DNA of 64,000 bases from Methylotenera sp. (GCA_017880905.1 JADGRO010000013.1:24394-88393), one strand, 5' to 3'; shown: positions 16,619 to 25,939, counted from the stretch's first letter. Program-made: numbers and translations. The notes: a model not told the origin generated them from the letters alone.

Positions 16619-17026
16619 ATGCGACATTATGAAGTAGTTTTTATCGTCCATCCGGACCAGAGCGAGCAAGTGCCAGCAATGATAGAGCGTTATCGCGCCT
16701 TGATTGCCGCCAGTAAAGGCACTATCCACCGTTTAGAGGATTGGGGTCGTCGTCAATTGGCTTATCCAATCCAAAAAATCCACAAAGCACATTATGTGTT
16801 GATGAACATCGAGTGCGATCACGCCACTTTAGATGAGCTGGAACACGGTTTTAAATTTAACGATGCCGTGATTCGTCACTTAACCATGGGTACTAAAACC
16901 GCTGTGACTGCGCCTAGCCCAATGATGAAAGAAGAAAAATCTAGATCAGTAATAGGCAGAGATGAAGTGCCAGTTGCCGCCATTGTGGTGCCAGATTTAG
17001 TTGCTGAGGTCGTGGAAGCAGAATAA
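16619..17026 (+). CDS. rpsF: 30S ribosomal protein S6
   Basis: 135 residues. [18 protein letters not shown], then [33 protein letters not shown] and an AVIRHLTM end are standard S6. The protein binds S18 on the 30S platform. A 25-30 residue acidic, low-complexity tail follows the core. AAGGGG lies before the ATG. In many betaproteobacteria priB lies between rpsF and rpsR, but here the two are only 49 bp apart and no such ORF fits. Confidence 0.97.
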   Translation: MRHYEVVFIVHPDQSEQVPAMIERYRALIAASKGTIHRLEDWGRRQLAYPIQKIHKAHYVLMNIECDHATLDELEHGFKFNDAVIRHLTMGTKTAVTAPSPMMKEEKSRSVIGRDEVPVAAIVVPDLVAEVVEAE

Positions 17027-17075
17027 TTGAACAGTGTGGCTATATGCCATACCAATGAATATTTAGGAGTTTATG

Positions 17076-17309
17076 ATGGCAAGAGAAATGTACAAACGCC
17101 GCCGCTACTGCCGTTTTTCAGCAGAAGGCATTAAAGAAGTTGATTACAAAGATGTGGATTTGCTGAAAGATTTCATTTCAGAAAACGCAAAAATTATCCC
17201 AGCCCGTATGACTGGCACTAAAGCCAGATATCAACGCCAACTCACGACTGCGATAAAACGCGCGCGTTTTTTGGCCTTGTTACCATACACAGACAAGCAC
17301 CCCGGTTAA
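17076..17309 (+). CDS. rpsR: 30S ribosomal protein S18
   Basis: 77 residues, [20 protein letters not shown] through [35 protein letters not shown] prefer the second of two tandem ATGs (17076) because AGGAG ends at 17069, leaving 6 bases, against 3 for the first. It forms a heterodimer with S6 on the small subunit. It is part of rpsF-rpsR-rplI. Confidence 0.96.
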   Translation: MAREMYKRRRYCRFSAEGIKEVDYKDVDLLKDFISENAKIIPARMTGTKARYQRQLTTAIKRARFLALLPYTDKHPG

Positions 17310-17332
17310 TTTTTAGGGTTAAGGAGAAAATA

Positions 17333-17782
17333 ATGCAAGTAATTTTGTTAGAAAAAGTTGCAAATCTTGGCGCATTGGGTGATATCGTTAAAGTAAAAGA
17401 TGGTTTTGGCCGCAATTTTTTAATTCCGCATGGCAAAGCAAAACGTGCAACAGAGGCCAACAAGGCCGAATTTGCGGCGCGCCGTGTCGAACTTGAAAAA
17501 CAACAAGCTGAAGTGTTAGCAAGTGCGCAAAAACGTGGCGAAAAACTGGCAGGTTACGTGTTGCAGGTCACACAAAAATCCGGTGTAGATGGTCGTTTGT
17601 TTGGTTCCGTAACCAATATCGACATTGCTGAAGGCTTGAAATCCGCAGGTTTTGAGGTAGTTAAATCAGAAGTGCGCATGCCGACTGGCCCATTAAAAAC
17701 CATTGGCGATTTCCCAATTAGCATTGCATTGCACCATGATGTGGTGGCGGATATTACCGTCACGGTGATTGGCGAAGCTTAA
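17333..17782 (+). CDS. rplI: 50S ribosomal protein L9
   Basis: 149 residues. [19 protein letters not shown] and the [13 protein letters not shown] signature are the N-terminal L9 RNA-binding domain. A long connecting helix ([21 protein letters not shown]) and C-terminal domain follow. AAGGAG precedes the start. The operon closes with a strong hairpin terminator 26 bp later. Confidence 0.97.
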   Translation: MQVILLEKVANLGALGDIVKVKDGFGRNFLIPHGKAKRATEANKAEFAARRVELEKQQAEVLASAQKRGEKLAGYVLQVTQKSGVDGRLFGSVTNIDIAEGLKSAGFEVVKSEVRMPTGPLKTIGDFPISIALHHDVVADITVTVIGEA

Positions 17783-17807
17783 AAAAATAAAAATATTGTC
17801 GCTATCT

Positions 17808-17833
17808 AAAAGGCTACTTCAGTAGCCTTTTTT
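17808..17833 (+). terminator. Terminator of rpsF-rpsR-rplI
   Basis: AAAGGCTACT-tc-AGTAGCCTTTTTTT: a 10-bp stem with a minimal loop and T-run, just before dnaB. Downstream dnaB therefore needs read-through or its own promoter. Confidence 0.88.
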
Positions 17834-17848
17834 ATTTATAATGTGACT

Positions 17849-19252
17849 ATGGCTAATGAATCGTACGAATTACTAACACTCCCTCCTGAAATGTTGAAAT
17901 TGCCCCCGCATTCTGTGGAGGCGGAGCAAAGTGTACTGGGTGGCTTGCTGCTTGAGAATGAGGCACTGGACAAAATTATTGATATCTTATCTGCATCAGA
18001 TTTTTATCAACATGACCACCGTTTAATATTTCAGCACATTGTCAAACTACTTGATAACAATAAGCCTGCCGATATTGTGACAGTGGCGGAATCACTAGAG
18101 AGTTCTGCAGAGCTTTCTGGCGTTGGCGGTATTGCTTATTTGGGGGCGCTTGCACAAAACACGCCAACCGCAGCCAACATTCGTCGTTATGCCGAGATTG
18201 TGCGCGAACATGCAATCATGCGCAAATTGGTTGAAGTGGGTTCAAGCATTGCTGAGAGCGCTTACAGCAGGCGCGGCCGCGATGCGCAAGAGCTGCTGGA
18301 TGAGGCGGAAGCCAAGATTTTTCAGATTGCCGAAGGCAACAAGCGCACTACCGAGGGTTTTCATGAAATCAATAAGTTGTTGCCGCTAGTGGCCGAGCGC
18401 ATCGATATGCTGTTTTCGCGCGATAATCCATCCGATGTCACGGGCATACCCACCGGTTTCGAAGATTTGGATAAGCTGACTTCAGGCTTGCAACCTGGCG
18501 AATTAATTATCGTGGCAGGGCGACCTTCCATGGGTAAAACCGCATTCTCGCTCAATATGGCTGAAAATGTTGCGCTGGATACTGGTTTGCCAGTGGCGGT
18601 ATTCTCGATGGAAATGGGCGCAACGCAGCTCGCCATGCGTATGATAGGCTCGGTAGGGCGGCTAGACCAGCACAAAATGCGTACCGGGCGGCTTGAGGAT
18701 GATGACTGGGAAAAACTCACCACCGCGCTAGGCAGGCTTAACGAAGCACCTATTTATATTGACGAAGGTGCAGCGCTAAGTTCATTTGAGGTTCGCGCAC
18801 GTGCCAGAAGATTACATCGACAAACAGGAAAGCTAGGCTTAATCGTGGTGGATTACCTACAATTAATGTCAGCCCCCAATAATAAACAGAGCGAGAATCG
18901 CGCGACCGAAATTTCGGAGATTTCGCGCTCACTCAAAGCACTGGCTAAAGAGTTAGATGTGCCGGTGGTTGCTCTTTCACAGCTCAACCGTAGCGTTGAG
19001 AGTCGTACTGACAGACGCCCCATGATGTCTGATCTGCGTGAATCTGGCGCGATTGAGCAAGATGCCGATTTGATTTTATTTATCTATCGCGATGAGGTTT
19101 ATAACCCAGAAAGCCCCGACAAAGGCACCGCCGAAATTATCATCGGCAAACAACGTAATGGCCCAATTGGCCGTATAAAACTTACCTTTATTGGTGAGTT
19201 TACACGTTTTGAAAACTACGCCAACGCGGGCTACATGCCAGATAACTATTAG
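17849..19252 (+). CDS. dnaB: Replicative DNA helicase DnaB
   Basis: 467 residues. N-terminal helicase-loader/primase-interacting domain (PPHSVEAEQSVLGGLLLENE), then the RecA-like domain with Walker A GRPSMGKTAF near residue 233, VVDYLQLM as Walker B, and SDLRESGAIEQDADLILFIYR near the end. The hexamer unwinds DNA at the fork. The track start GTG 17843 and ATG 17849 are equally short of ribosome site; I chose ATG. The gene begins immediately behind the rplI terminator. Confidence 0.97.
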   Translation: MANESYELLTLPPEMLKLPPHSVEAEQSVLGGLLLENEALDKIIDILSASDFYQHDHRLIFQHIVKLLDNNKPADIVTVAESLESSAELSGVGGIAYLGALAQNTPTAANIRRYAEIVREHAIMRKLVEVGSSIAESAYSRRGRDAQELLDEAEAKIFQIAEGNKRTTEGFHEINKLLPLVAERIDMLFSRDNPSDVTGIPTGFEDLDKLTSGLQPGELIIVAGRPSMGKTAFSLNMAENVALDTGLPVAVFSMEMGATQLAMRMIGSVGRLDQHKMRTGRLEDDDWEKLTTALGRLNEAPIYIDEGAALSSFEVRARARRLHRQTGKLGLIVVDYLQLMSAPNNKQSENRATEISEISRSLKALAKELDVPVVALSQLNRSVESRTDRRPMMSDLRESGAIEQDADLILFIYRDEVYNPESPDKGTAEIIIGKQRNGPIGRIKLTFIGEFTRFENYANAGYMPDNY

Positions 19253-19275
19253 GCTAAATATCTAAACCCAGCCGC

Positions 19276-20646
19276 ATGGCAAAAGCTAAAACCATCTACA
19301 TCTGCACCGAGTGTGGCGCCAGCGAGCCTAAGTGGCAAGGTCAATGCCCCATGTGTATGAGCTGGAACACGCTGGTGGAAAGCATTGAAGAAGCCACTAC
19401 AACCAACCGCTACGCCAATAAATTTGATGGTTTAACACAAAGTAGCGTGCTACAAAAACTAAGCAGCATAAAAGCGACGGATATTGCGCGCCACCCTACA
19501 GGCATTAGCGAGTTCGACCGCGTGCTGGGCGGCGGTTTGGTAGAAGGTGGCGTGGTGCTGATTGGTGGCGACCCGGGCATTGGTAAATCGACTTTGTTGC
19601 TGCAAGTTTTGTGTCACCTTGGCAAAGATAGTCAGGCTATTTACGTGAGTGGTGAGGAATCACCGCAACAAATCGCCATGCGTGCCAAGCGTTTGGGGCT
19701 GGATGCCAGTGAAATCGAGCTTCTAGCCGAAATTAACCTTGAGAAAATTCTCGCCACGCTGCAAACGCACAAACCCAATATCGCGGTCATCGATTCTATT
19801 CAAACTGTGTATTCCGAGGCGCTGCAATCAGCCCCAGGCTCGGTGGCGCAGGTGCGCGAATGCTCAGCGCAGCTCACGCGCTTGGCCAAGCAATTGGGCA
19901 TTACGGTGATATTGGTCGGGCATGTCACTAAAGAAGGTTCGCTAGCAGGGCCGCGGGTGCTAGAGCATATTGTGGATACGGTGTTGTATTTCGAGGGTGA
20001 CCAAAATTCCAGTTTCCGCTTAATCCGCGCGTTCAAAAACCGCTTTGGCGCGGTGAATGAACTGGGTGTATTTGCAATGACCGAAAAGGGCCTGCGCGAA
20101 GTGGCAAATCCCTCTGCTTTATTTCTCTCATACCATGAAAACCAAGTGGCGGGCAGCTGCATTACGGTGACCATGGAAGGCACGCGGCCATTATTGATTG
20201 AAATTCAGGCTTTAGTGGATGAAAACCATGCTCCCAACCCAAAACGCTTGGCTTCAGGCCTTGAACAGAACCGCTTAGCCATGCTGTTGGCGGTGTTAAA
20301 TCGTCATGCAGGTATTCCGTGTTTTGACCAAGATGTGTTCATCAACGCAGTCGGCGGCGTAAGAATTAGCGAGCCGGCAGTCGATTTGGCGGTAATTTTG
20401 TCTATCGTTTCTTCCTTAAAAAACAAACCATTAGCGCCTAAACTTATTGTATTTGGTGAGGTTGGTTTAGCCGGAGAAGTGCGCCCTGTGCAAGGCGGCC
20501 AAATGCGCCTAAAAGAAGCTGCAAAATTGGGCTTTACCAAAGCCATTGTGCCAAAAGCCAATGCGCCGAAAGCGAAAATTGTTGGATTGGAAGTGATTGC
20601 GGTGGAGCGCTTAGAACAAGCCTTAAATCAGCTGAGAAATGGTTGA
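19276..20646 (+). CDS. radA: DNA repair protein RadA
   Basis: 456 residues. N-terminal zinc finger CTECGASEPKWQGQCPMC, RecA-like core with Walker A GGDPGIGKST near residue 97, the RadA-specific KNRFGAVNE motif near 250, and a C-terminal Lon-protease-like domain (no active protease). RadA drives branch migration in recombination. The gene lies 23 bp after dnaB and is probably co-transcribed with it. Confidence 0.97.
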   Translation: MAKAKTIYICTECGASEPKWQGQCPMCMSWNTLVESIEEATTTNRYANKFDGLTQSSVLQKLSSIKATDIARHPTGISEFDRVLGGGLVEGGVVLIGGDPGIGKSTLLLQVLCHLGKDSQAIYVSGEESPQQIAMRAKRLGLDASEIELLAEINLEKILATLQTHKPNIAVIDSIQTVYSEALQSAPGSVAQVRECSAQLTRLAKQLGITVILVGHVTKEGSLAGPRVLEHIVDTVLYFEGDQNSSFRLIRAFKNRFGAVNELGVFAMTEKGLREVANPSALFLSYHENQVAGSCITVTMEGTRPLLIEIQALVDENHAPNPKRLASGLEQNRLAMLLAVLNRHAGIPCFDQDVFINAVGGVRISEPAVDLAVILSIVSSLKNKPLAPKLIVFGEVGLAGEVRPVQGGQMRLKEAAKLGFTKAIVPKANAPKAKIVGLEVIAVERLEQALNQLRNG

Positions 20647-20695
20647 CGCTGAGCATGACGTCAATTAGGATGCCTGTTAACGCTAGGGAGGTGCT

Positions 20696-20875
20696 ATGAC
20701 GGACGATCCAGATGAACTTAGATACGAACAGGCTATCCATCGAAATGACCCAGCGGTTTCCATGGCAGCTATTGAAGAAATAGAGGTTCATCTCCGGTAT
20801 GGTATTCCAAGCATCAAATTTTTGGGATGGGTTATCATCGTTTTACTCGCTCTTATACTTTGGCGCATTTGGTAA
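20696..20875 (+). CDS. Small single-pass membrane protein, 59 residues, unknown
   Basis: Absent from the ORF track. GGGAGGTGCT gives a good ribosome site before the ATG at 20696. The N-terminal 38 residues are polar and acidic (TDDPDELRYEQAIHRNDPAV, AAIEEIEVHLRYG). The C-terminus is one transmembrane helix, FLGWVIIVLLALILWRIW. The tail-anchored layout is clear but no family is recognised. It lies 49 bp behind radA and may be read from the same mRNA. Confidence 0.6.
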   Translation: MTDDPDELRYEQAIHRNDPAVSMAAIEEIEVHLRYGIPSIKFLGWVIIVLLALILWRIW

Positions 20876-21004
20876 CTGTTGTTATGAGAATGTAAGAAGC
20901 GAGTGTAGGGCAATAACTGAACGATATTGCGTCGTATGACAATCTTTCTTTCGGCGCATTATTCTAGCCGATACGCCCTACAAATCTCCGTAACAATGGC
21001 AAAA

Positions 21005-21403
21005 TTAAACAAAAATAGTAGGGCCACCGGTATTCATAATGACTACACCCTGGCTGGGTAAAAAGTATTCAATAAACAAACTAAACAAGGCAATAAAAAT
21101 ACCGACAAAAAATGCTGTCCAGAATCCGGAGAGCTTGAAACCTTTGACCAGTTTGGCGACCAGCATAATCATCAACGCATTGAGTACCAAAGCAAACAAT
21201 CCCAAAGTCACCAGCGTTAGCGGGAGCGTGAGAATAAGCAGAATAGGGCGCAGCACTGCGTTGACAAAGCCCAATACCAGTGCCGAAATAAGCAAAGATG
21301 ACTTGTTGGAAAACTTGATGCCGTTAAACAGATAGCTGGCCACCCATAGTGAGAGGCTCATGATAGCCCAGTGGATGAGAAAATCGGATAAATGTGCGCC
21401 CAT
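21005..21403 (-). CDS. YvlD-type four-helix membrane protein (phage-holin-IV family name)
   Basis: 132 residues with four hydrophobic helices: WAIMSLSLWVASYLF, LISALVLGFVNAVLRPILL, LVTLGLFALVLNALMIML and FWTAFFVGIFIALFSLF. The order and the NAVLRPIL / LP.TL.TLGLF pattern are those of PF04020, named after phage holins but usually a chromosomal envelope protein. No lysis partner or phage gene is near, so a phage role is unlikely. It lies 19 bp downstream of hpnE on the same strand, so it may be the last gene of the hpn operon. Confidence 0.85.
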   Translation of the reverse strand: MGAHLSDFLIHWAIMSLSLWVASYLFNGIKFSNKSSLLISALVLGFVNAVLRPILLILTLPLTLVTLGLFALVLNALMIMLVAKLVKGFKLSGFWTAFFVGIFIALFSLFIEYFLPSQGVVIMNTGGPTIFV

Positions 21404-21422
21404 ACAAATGCTTTCGGTAAAG

Positions 21423-22736
21423 TTAAGGGTTAATAATGTAGTTTGAAGCGTTGATGCCGCTGCGTACTGCGCCTTCTATGGTGGCGGGGTAATCGGCATA
21501 GGTGTAATCACCTGCAATGAACAAATTAGAGTATAGCGTACTATTGGCGGGTCTTGGCAAGTTCACTTTACAGGTAAATGTCGCGCGCTTTTCTGCAATC
21601 ACTTTATGCCACAATGGCTTGGTAAGATGCGGGAATGCGGTTTGCAGCTCTTTCACAACTTTTAATGCCAGTTCATCCTGCGTGAGCTTTTGGTGTTTGC
21701 CTTCTGCGCTAATAATCACCGCCATTAAGCCATGCTGCTTACATAAAATGCCTCTATCGAACACCCATTGGCTTAAACCACCAGTCAAGCCCAGCATTGG
21801 CGCAGGCAAGATTGCGCGATGTTGATACTGCAAATAAATGGTGTAGATGGGCTGATATTCATAGCTTTCGGTTTGTTCTGCAACAAAACTTAACTTAGGT
21901 AAATTGCCAATGACATTGCGTAGCTGCACCAGTGACACCGCAATAATCACGTGGCTAGCTTCAAACACTTCTTCTTTAGTGGCAACAATGTAACCGTTGG
22001 CATTGGGTGTGATGCTTTTAACGCATTTGTTATGCAGTGTCGTGGCCTGATGCGCCTTGAGATAGCGCATAATCGGCTGCGAAAATAGTTGCGACAAATC
22101 GTGCTTTGGCAGTAAAAAATCCGTACTATGTTTGTTTTTAAACGTATCGCGCAACACATTTAGAAACACTTTGCTGCTGGCAATGCTAATTGGCGTATTG
22201 AGCGCAGCCAAGCACAGTGGCTCCCACAGCAGCGAAACAACATTGTTTGATTGCTGGTTGTTTTGCAAAAAACCTGCCAGCGGTTCATCGTTTACAAGCT
22301 GATAATTGGTTTTTTTGAGCCGAAGCATGAATTGAATCACCGCCGCACGCTCACGCCAACTCAAGCCAGAACAAAGTAGAAAGCCTACCAGTTGGTTTAA
22401 TGGCGCAGGTAAATAAGCTGGCGCAACAAATTTAAAGGCAGTTTGACTGCCTGCGCGTACATCCAGCGTCAACGGCACGCGCATCAACGCATCTTGCTCT
22501 TGCACACCAATTTTTGCCAGTAATTTCAGCGTTTCAGTGTTGGCCCCAAGCATAATGTGCTGGCCGTTATCAAGCTGATGCACTCGGCTGCTAGCTTCGA
22601 TGGCCACGCTGCGTGCACGACCACCTAATTGCGAGGCTGCGTCTAGCAACGTGACTTTAATGCCTTGCTCAGCCAGTGTAGTCGCTGCTGCTAGGCCTGC
22701 CATGCCGCCGCCAATTACGACCACGTGTTTAGGCAT
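21423..22736 (-). CDS. hpnE: Hydroxysqualene dehydroxylase HpnE
   Basis: 437-residue FAD-dependent amine-oxidoreductase-type protein. N-terminal dinucleotide fold VVIGGGMAGLAAATTLAEQG and GGRARS, with a C-terminal FAD site in LFIAGDYTYADYPATIEGAVRSG. HpnE reduces hydroxysqualene to squalene, the third step from farnesyl diphosphate in the HpnCDE route. It overlaps hpnD by 8 bp. The cyclase (shc) that would make hopanoids is not in the window. Confidence 0.93.
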   Translation of the reverse strand: MPKHVVVIGGGMAGLAAATTLAEQGIKVTLLDAASQLGGRARSVAIEASSRVHQLDNGQHIMLGANTETLKLLAKIGVQEQDALMRVPLTLDVRAGSQTAFKFVAPAYLPAPLNQLVGFLLCSGLSWRERAAVIQFMLRLKKTNYQLVNDEPLAGFLQNNQQSNNVVSLLWEPLCLAALNTPISIASSKVFLNVLRDTFKNKHSTDFLLPKHDLSQLFSQPIMRYLKAHQATTLHNKCVKSITPNANGYIVATKEEVFEASHVIIAVSLVQLRNVIGNLPKLSFVAEQTESYEYQPIYTIYLQYQHRAILPAPMLGLTGGLSQWVFDRGILCKQHGLMAVIISAEGKHQKLTQDELALKVVKELQTAFPHLTKPLWHKVIAEKRATFTCKVNLPRPANSTLYSNLFIAGDYTYADYPATIEGAVRSGINASNYIINP

Positions 22737-23568
22737 ATTTAAAGTAAGTTTGCATGGCGAGTACGAATTTGCGCAAAGGCGGTATTGAGGTTTTACTGTT
22801 TAAGACTTTTTCGGCGCTGTCACGCTTAATTTCGCGTAACAAAGTGCGGTAAATCGCCGCCATCATCAACCCGGTACGTTGTTGTTTGGCATCTTCCGCA
22901 GGCAACTCACGCAAGGCTTTATCGTAATAACTTTCTGCGCGTTCGATTTGGTAATCAATCAACTCTTTTACTTCTGCAGATTCGCGACTTTGTAAAATAT
23001 CATCCTCGGTTACTTTTGCTTTTTTTAATTCGTCCAAAGGCAAGTAGATTCTCCCACGGCGGGCATCTTCACCTACATCGCGAATAATGTTAGTAAGCTG
23101 AAATGCCATGCCTAAATCGTGTGCATATTTAAGTGTTTTGCGGTTTTTAAAGCCGAAAATACTGGCGGAAAGTAGCCCAACCACGCTGGCGACGCGGTAG
23201 CAATACAGTTGTAGTTGTTTAAAATCCTCATAGCGATTGAATTTTAAATCCATTTCCATGCCGTCGATAATCTCTAAAAAATGTTCTTGGACGAGATTAA
23301 ACTGTGCAACAAAAGGCTGTAAAGCCTTAGTGACAGGGTGTTGCGGCGTGTTAATGTATAAATTGGCAACTTCACTTTTCCACCAATTAAGTTTGGTTTG
23401 CGCGACACTATAATCGGCACATTCATCCACCACGTCATCCACTTCGCGGCAAAACGCATAAAGCGCGGTCATGGCATCACGTTGAGTTTTTGGTAGAAAA
23501 ATGAAGCTGATGGTAAAACTGGAGCCACTTTGCGCGGCTTTTTGTTTGCAGTATTCTAATGGCGTCAT
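22729..23568 (-). CDS. hpnD: Presqualene diphosphate synthase HpnD
   Basis: 279-residue trans-prenyltransferase of the squalene/phytoene synthase family. The two Asp-rich metal-binding motifs are visible: CREVDDVVDE near residue 40 and LTNIIRDVGEDARRGRIYLP near 160. HpnD couples two farnesyl diphosphates to presqualene diphosphate. It sits between hpnC and hpnE in the usual order and overlaps hpnE. Confidence 0.94.
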   Translation of the reverse strand: MTPLEYCKQKAAQSGSSFTISFIFLPKTQRDAMTALYAFCREVDDVVDECADYSVAQTKLNWWKSEVANLYINTPQHPVTKALQPFVAQFNLVQEHFLEIIDGMEMDLKFNRYEDFKQLQLYCYRVASVVGLLSASIFGFKNRKTLKYAHDLGMAFQLTNIIRDVGEDARRGRIYLPLDELKKAKVTEDDILQSRESAEVKELIDYQIERAESYYDKALRELPAEDAKQQRTGLMMAAIYRTLLREIKRDSAEKVLNSKTSIPPLRKFVLAMQTYFKYA

Positions 23569-23608
23569 TTAATACAGTAGAGTTATTTTAAGTATTATTG
23601 CAAATGGA

Positions 23609-24508
23609 TTATCTTAATAAGGCTTTAAGCAATATCAACGGCCAATCCCAAGTCTGTAGGGTAGGGCGGTGCTTGAATATATCGCCACGCACGTTTTTTA
23701 ATTTATACAGCACACGTTCGCCACCGCCAATAATCATGCGCATTTCAAGACCAATGCGACCAGGCAGAATATGCTCCAGCGGCTTACCCTCATGCAGCAT
23801 AGCCTCAGCGCGATCTATGTTAAACAGCATGAATTCTTCCCAGTGCCTGTTGAGGTGCTGGCTGGCGATTTGCGCCTCAGTCACGCTAAATTGCTGCATT
23901 TCATCCTGGCACAAATAAATGCGGCTTTTGTGAAACTCATTTTCGAAATCAATCGCCACATCCTGATAAAAATTGATAAGTTGCAAGGCTGTACAAATTT
24001 TATTGGAGTAAATTAAATTCTCATGTGTCGCTTTTCCAAACAGGTGCAACAACAAGGCACCTATTGGGTTTGCAGAGCGACGACAGTAATCTAACAGTTC
24101 ATAAAAATTAGCATAGCGTGTTTTTGTGACATCCTGACCAAACGCATCCAGCAAATCATAAAATGGCGTAAGTGGCAGCTCATACTTGCGTATGGTATTG
24201 CCAAGCTCAGTAAAAAAAGGCGATTTGGTTTTGGTGTTGCTTGCAATATGATCCAGCTCAATTTTAAAACCATGCAGCTTGGCCAAGCGCCAAGTGGGTT
24301 TATGGTGTCCATCATCTGCAAAATCATCGCCCTGCCGCGCAAATGTATAAATTAAGGCGATGGGGTCGCGCAAATGCTTGGGTAACACAAAAGACGCGAC
24401 AGGAAAATTTTCGTAATGCTGTTGCGAGAACTCGAGACTATCCTCTAAGCTTTTTATCGCTTCTTTATCTATTTTAGTTATATTAAAAATGTCGGAATCG
24501 GTAACCAT
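23609..24508 (-). CDS. hpnC: Hydroxysqualene synthase HpnC
   Basis: 299-residue squalene/phytoene-synthase-family protein; converts presqualene diphosphate to hydroxysqualene. FARQGDDFADDGH is the first Asp motif and INFYQDVAIDFENEFHKSRIYL the second. NFPVASFVLPKHLRDPIALIY at the N-terminus separates it from HpnD. First gene of the hpnCDE operon, divergent from the MTI phosphorylase gene. The 40 bp to hpnD contain no terminator. Confidence 0.93.
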   Translation of the reverse strand: MVTDSDIFNITKIDKEAIKSLEDSLEFSQQHYENFPVASFVLPKHLRDPIALIYTFARQGDDFADDGHHKPTWRLAKLHGFKIELDHIASNTKTKSPFFTELGNTIRKYELPLTPFYDLLDAFGQDVTKTRYANFYELLDYCRRSANPIGALLLHLFGKATHENLIYSNKICTALQLINFYQDVAIDFENEFHKSRIYLCQDEMQQFSVTEAQIASQHLNRHWEEFMLFNIDRAEAMLHEGKPLEHILPGRIGLEMRMIIGGGERVLYKLKNVRGDIFKHRPTLQTWDWPLILLKALLR

Positions 24509-24597
24509 AGGCTAAAGTATGCCATAAAAAGCTTAAAGCCTACAGCGCTTGAGCTTAGCTTAAGCTACAATAATCATAAAATATAAAGGTAAAAATT

Positions 24598-24633
24598 ATG
24601 TTGGGCATCATAATGTTAGGTAATCTATGTTAG
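24598..24633 (+). promoter_or_regulatory. Short upstream ORF and triplicated start motif before the phosphorylase gene
   Basis: ATG at 24598 opens an 11-codon frame, MLGIIMLGNLC, whose TAG (24631) overlaps the first codons of the real gene (ATG 24627). Its first five residues MLGII repeat those of the enzyme. The DNA shows three near copies of ATGTTRGGY at 24598, 24613 and 24627. The middle copy supplies the AGG that precedes the true start. It could be a leader peptide with coupled translation, or a harmless duplication. Confidence 0.45.
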
Positions 24634-25385
24634 GTATCATCGGTGGTACGGGTTTAACGCAGCTTGAAAACCTAAAAATTACCAGGCGACAAATTGCGCG
24701 TACACCATACGGCGAGGCTTCGCAGCCATTAGTGTTTGGTGAATTAGCAGGGAAAGATGTAGTGTTTTTAGCGCGTCACGGCGGCGGACATACTATTCCG
24801 CCGCACGCGGTGAATTATCGCGCCAATATTTGGGCTTTGCATGCGGCAGGCGTTAAAAATTTGTTGGCGATAGCGACTACTGGCGCTATTGCGAACGATA
24901 TAAATCCTGGCGATGTTGTGTTGCCGCATCAAATCATCGATTACACATATGGCCGCAAAAACACCTACCACGACGGTATTGATCTGCCTGTAAAACATAT
25001 TGATTTTACCGAACCTTATTCGGCTAACCTGCGCCAGTTGTGCAAACAGGCTGCTAGCAATATTCAACAAGCGCTGCATGATGGCGGCGTATATGCCAGT
25101 GTGCAAGGCCCAAGGTTGGAAACAGCGGCGGAGATTAATCGTTATGAACATGATGGTGCAACTTTAGTGGGCATGACAGGCATGCCAGAAGCCGTGCTAG
25201 CGCGTGAATTGAACTTACACTATGCTGCGCTATGTCCGGTCGCTAATCACGCGGCAGGGCGCGGCACAAGCGCTCACGGCATTCAATATGAAGAATTAAG
25301 CACAAAATTGGAACTGACATTGCAAAAAGTACGCATACTGATTGAAGAAGTTGTACGCATATATCAAGTCGGTAAAAGTTATTAA
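24627..25385 (+). CDS. S-methyl-5'-thioinosine/thioadenosine phosphorylase family
   Basis: 252 residues of the PNP/MTAP phosphorylase family. IIGGTGLTQLE is the phosphate-binding start. FLARHGGGHTIPPHAVNYRANIWAL and TTGAIAND lead to the base-recognising region MTGMPEAVLARELNLHYAALCPVANHAAG. The length and motif style match the betaproteobacterial and pseudomonad MTI phosphorylase, which salvages the methylthio by-product of polyamine synthesis after deamination. MTA itself as substrate is the alternative. The start at 24627 is overlapped by a short upstream frame. def follows after 12 bp. Confidence 0.85.
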   Translation: MLGIIGGTGLTQLENLKITRRQIARTPYGEASQPLVFGELAGKDVVFLARHGGGHTIPPHAVNYRANIWALHAAGVKNLLAIATTGAIANDINPGDVVLPHQIIDYTYGRKNTYHDGIDLPVKHIDFTEPYSANLRQLCKQAASNIQQALHDGGVYASVQGPRLETAAEINRYEHDGATLVGMTGMPEAVLARELNLHYAALCPVANHAAGRGTSAHGIQYEELSTKLELTLQKVRILIEEVVRIYQVGKSY

Positions 25386-25397
25386 AGAAGGTAGAGT

Positions 25398-25931
25398 ATG
25401 GCTGTGAGGCAAGTTTTACGCTTGGGTGAGCCGCTTTTGTTAGAAAAGGCACTAACAATCACGCAATTTGATACGCCCGAATTGCACGCGCTAATTGAAG
25501 ACCTGCAAGATACCATGCAGGCCATGAATGGCGCGGGCATTGCCGCCCCGCAAATTGGCGTGAGTTTGCAAGTGGCGATTTTTGGTGTCGATAAAAATCC
25601 ACGTTACCCCGATGCCGAGCAAGTGCCTTATACGGTGCTGATTAACCCTACTTTAAGGCCAATTGGCGATGAAATAGAAGATGGTTGGGAAGGCTGTTTA
25701 TCCGTGCCTGGCATGCGCGGTGTGGTGCCGCGATATGCGCGCTTGCATTACACGGGGTTTGATCAATACGGCAACGCAATAGATAGGCTGGTAAGCGGCT
25801 TCCATGCTAGAGTTGTGCAACATGAATGCGACCATTTAAACGGTATTTTGTACCCGATGCGTATTGCCGACTTAAGCCAATTTGGCTTTACTGATGTGCT
25901 TTTTCCAGACCAAGATATTCAAGACGATTAA
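25398..25931 (+). CDS. def: Peptide deformylase
   Basis: 177 residues. All three family motifs are present: GAGIAAPQIG, EGCLSVPG, and HECDHLNG with the two His and Glu that bind and activate the metal. It removes N-formyl groups from nascent proteins. The CLSVPGMRGVVPRYARLHYTGFDQYG stretch and the lack of an fmt neighbour suggest the second, non-operonic type of def; a main def-fmt pair may lie elsewhere. Probably co-transcribed with the phosphorylase gene. Confidence 0.94.
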   Translation: MAVRQVLRLGEPLLLEKALTITQFDTPELHALIEDLQDTMQAMNGAGIAAPQIGVSLQVAIFGVDKNPRYPDAEQVPYTVLINPTLRPIGDEIEDGWEGCLSVPGMRGVVPRYARLHYTGFDQYGNAIDRLVSGFHARVVQHECDHLNGILYPMRIADLSQFGFTDVLFPDQDIQDD

Positions 25932-25939
25932 TTATTTGC

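Noticed and set aside
21005-21403. Phage holin / prophage remnant
   Set aside because: The PF04020 family name is misleading; there is no endolysin, capsid or integrase nearby and the gene follows hpnE.
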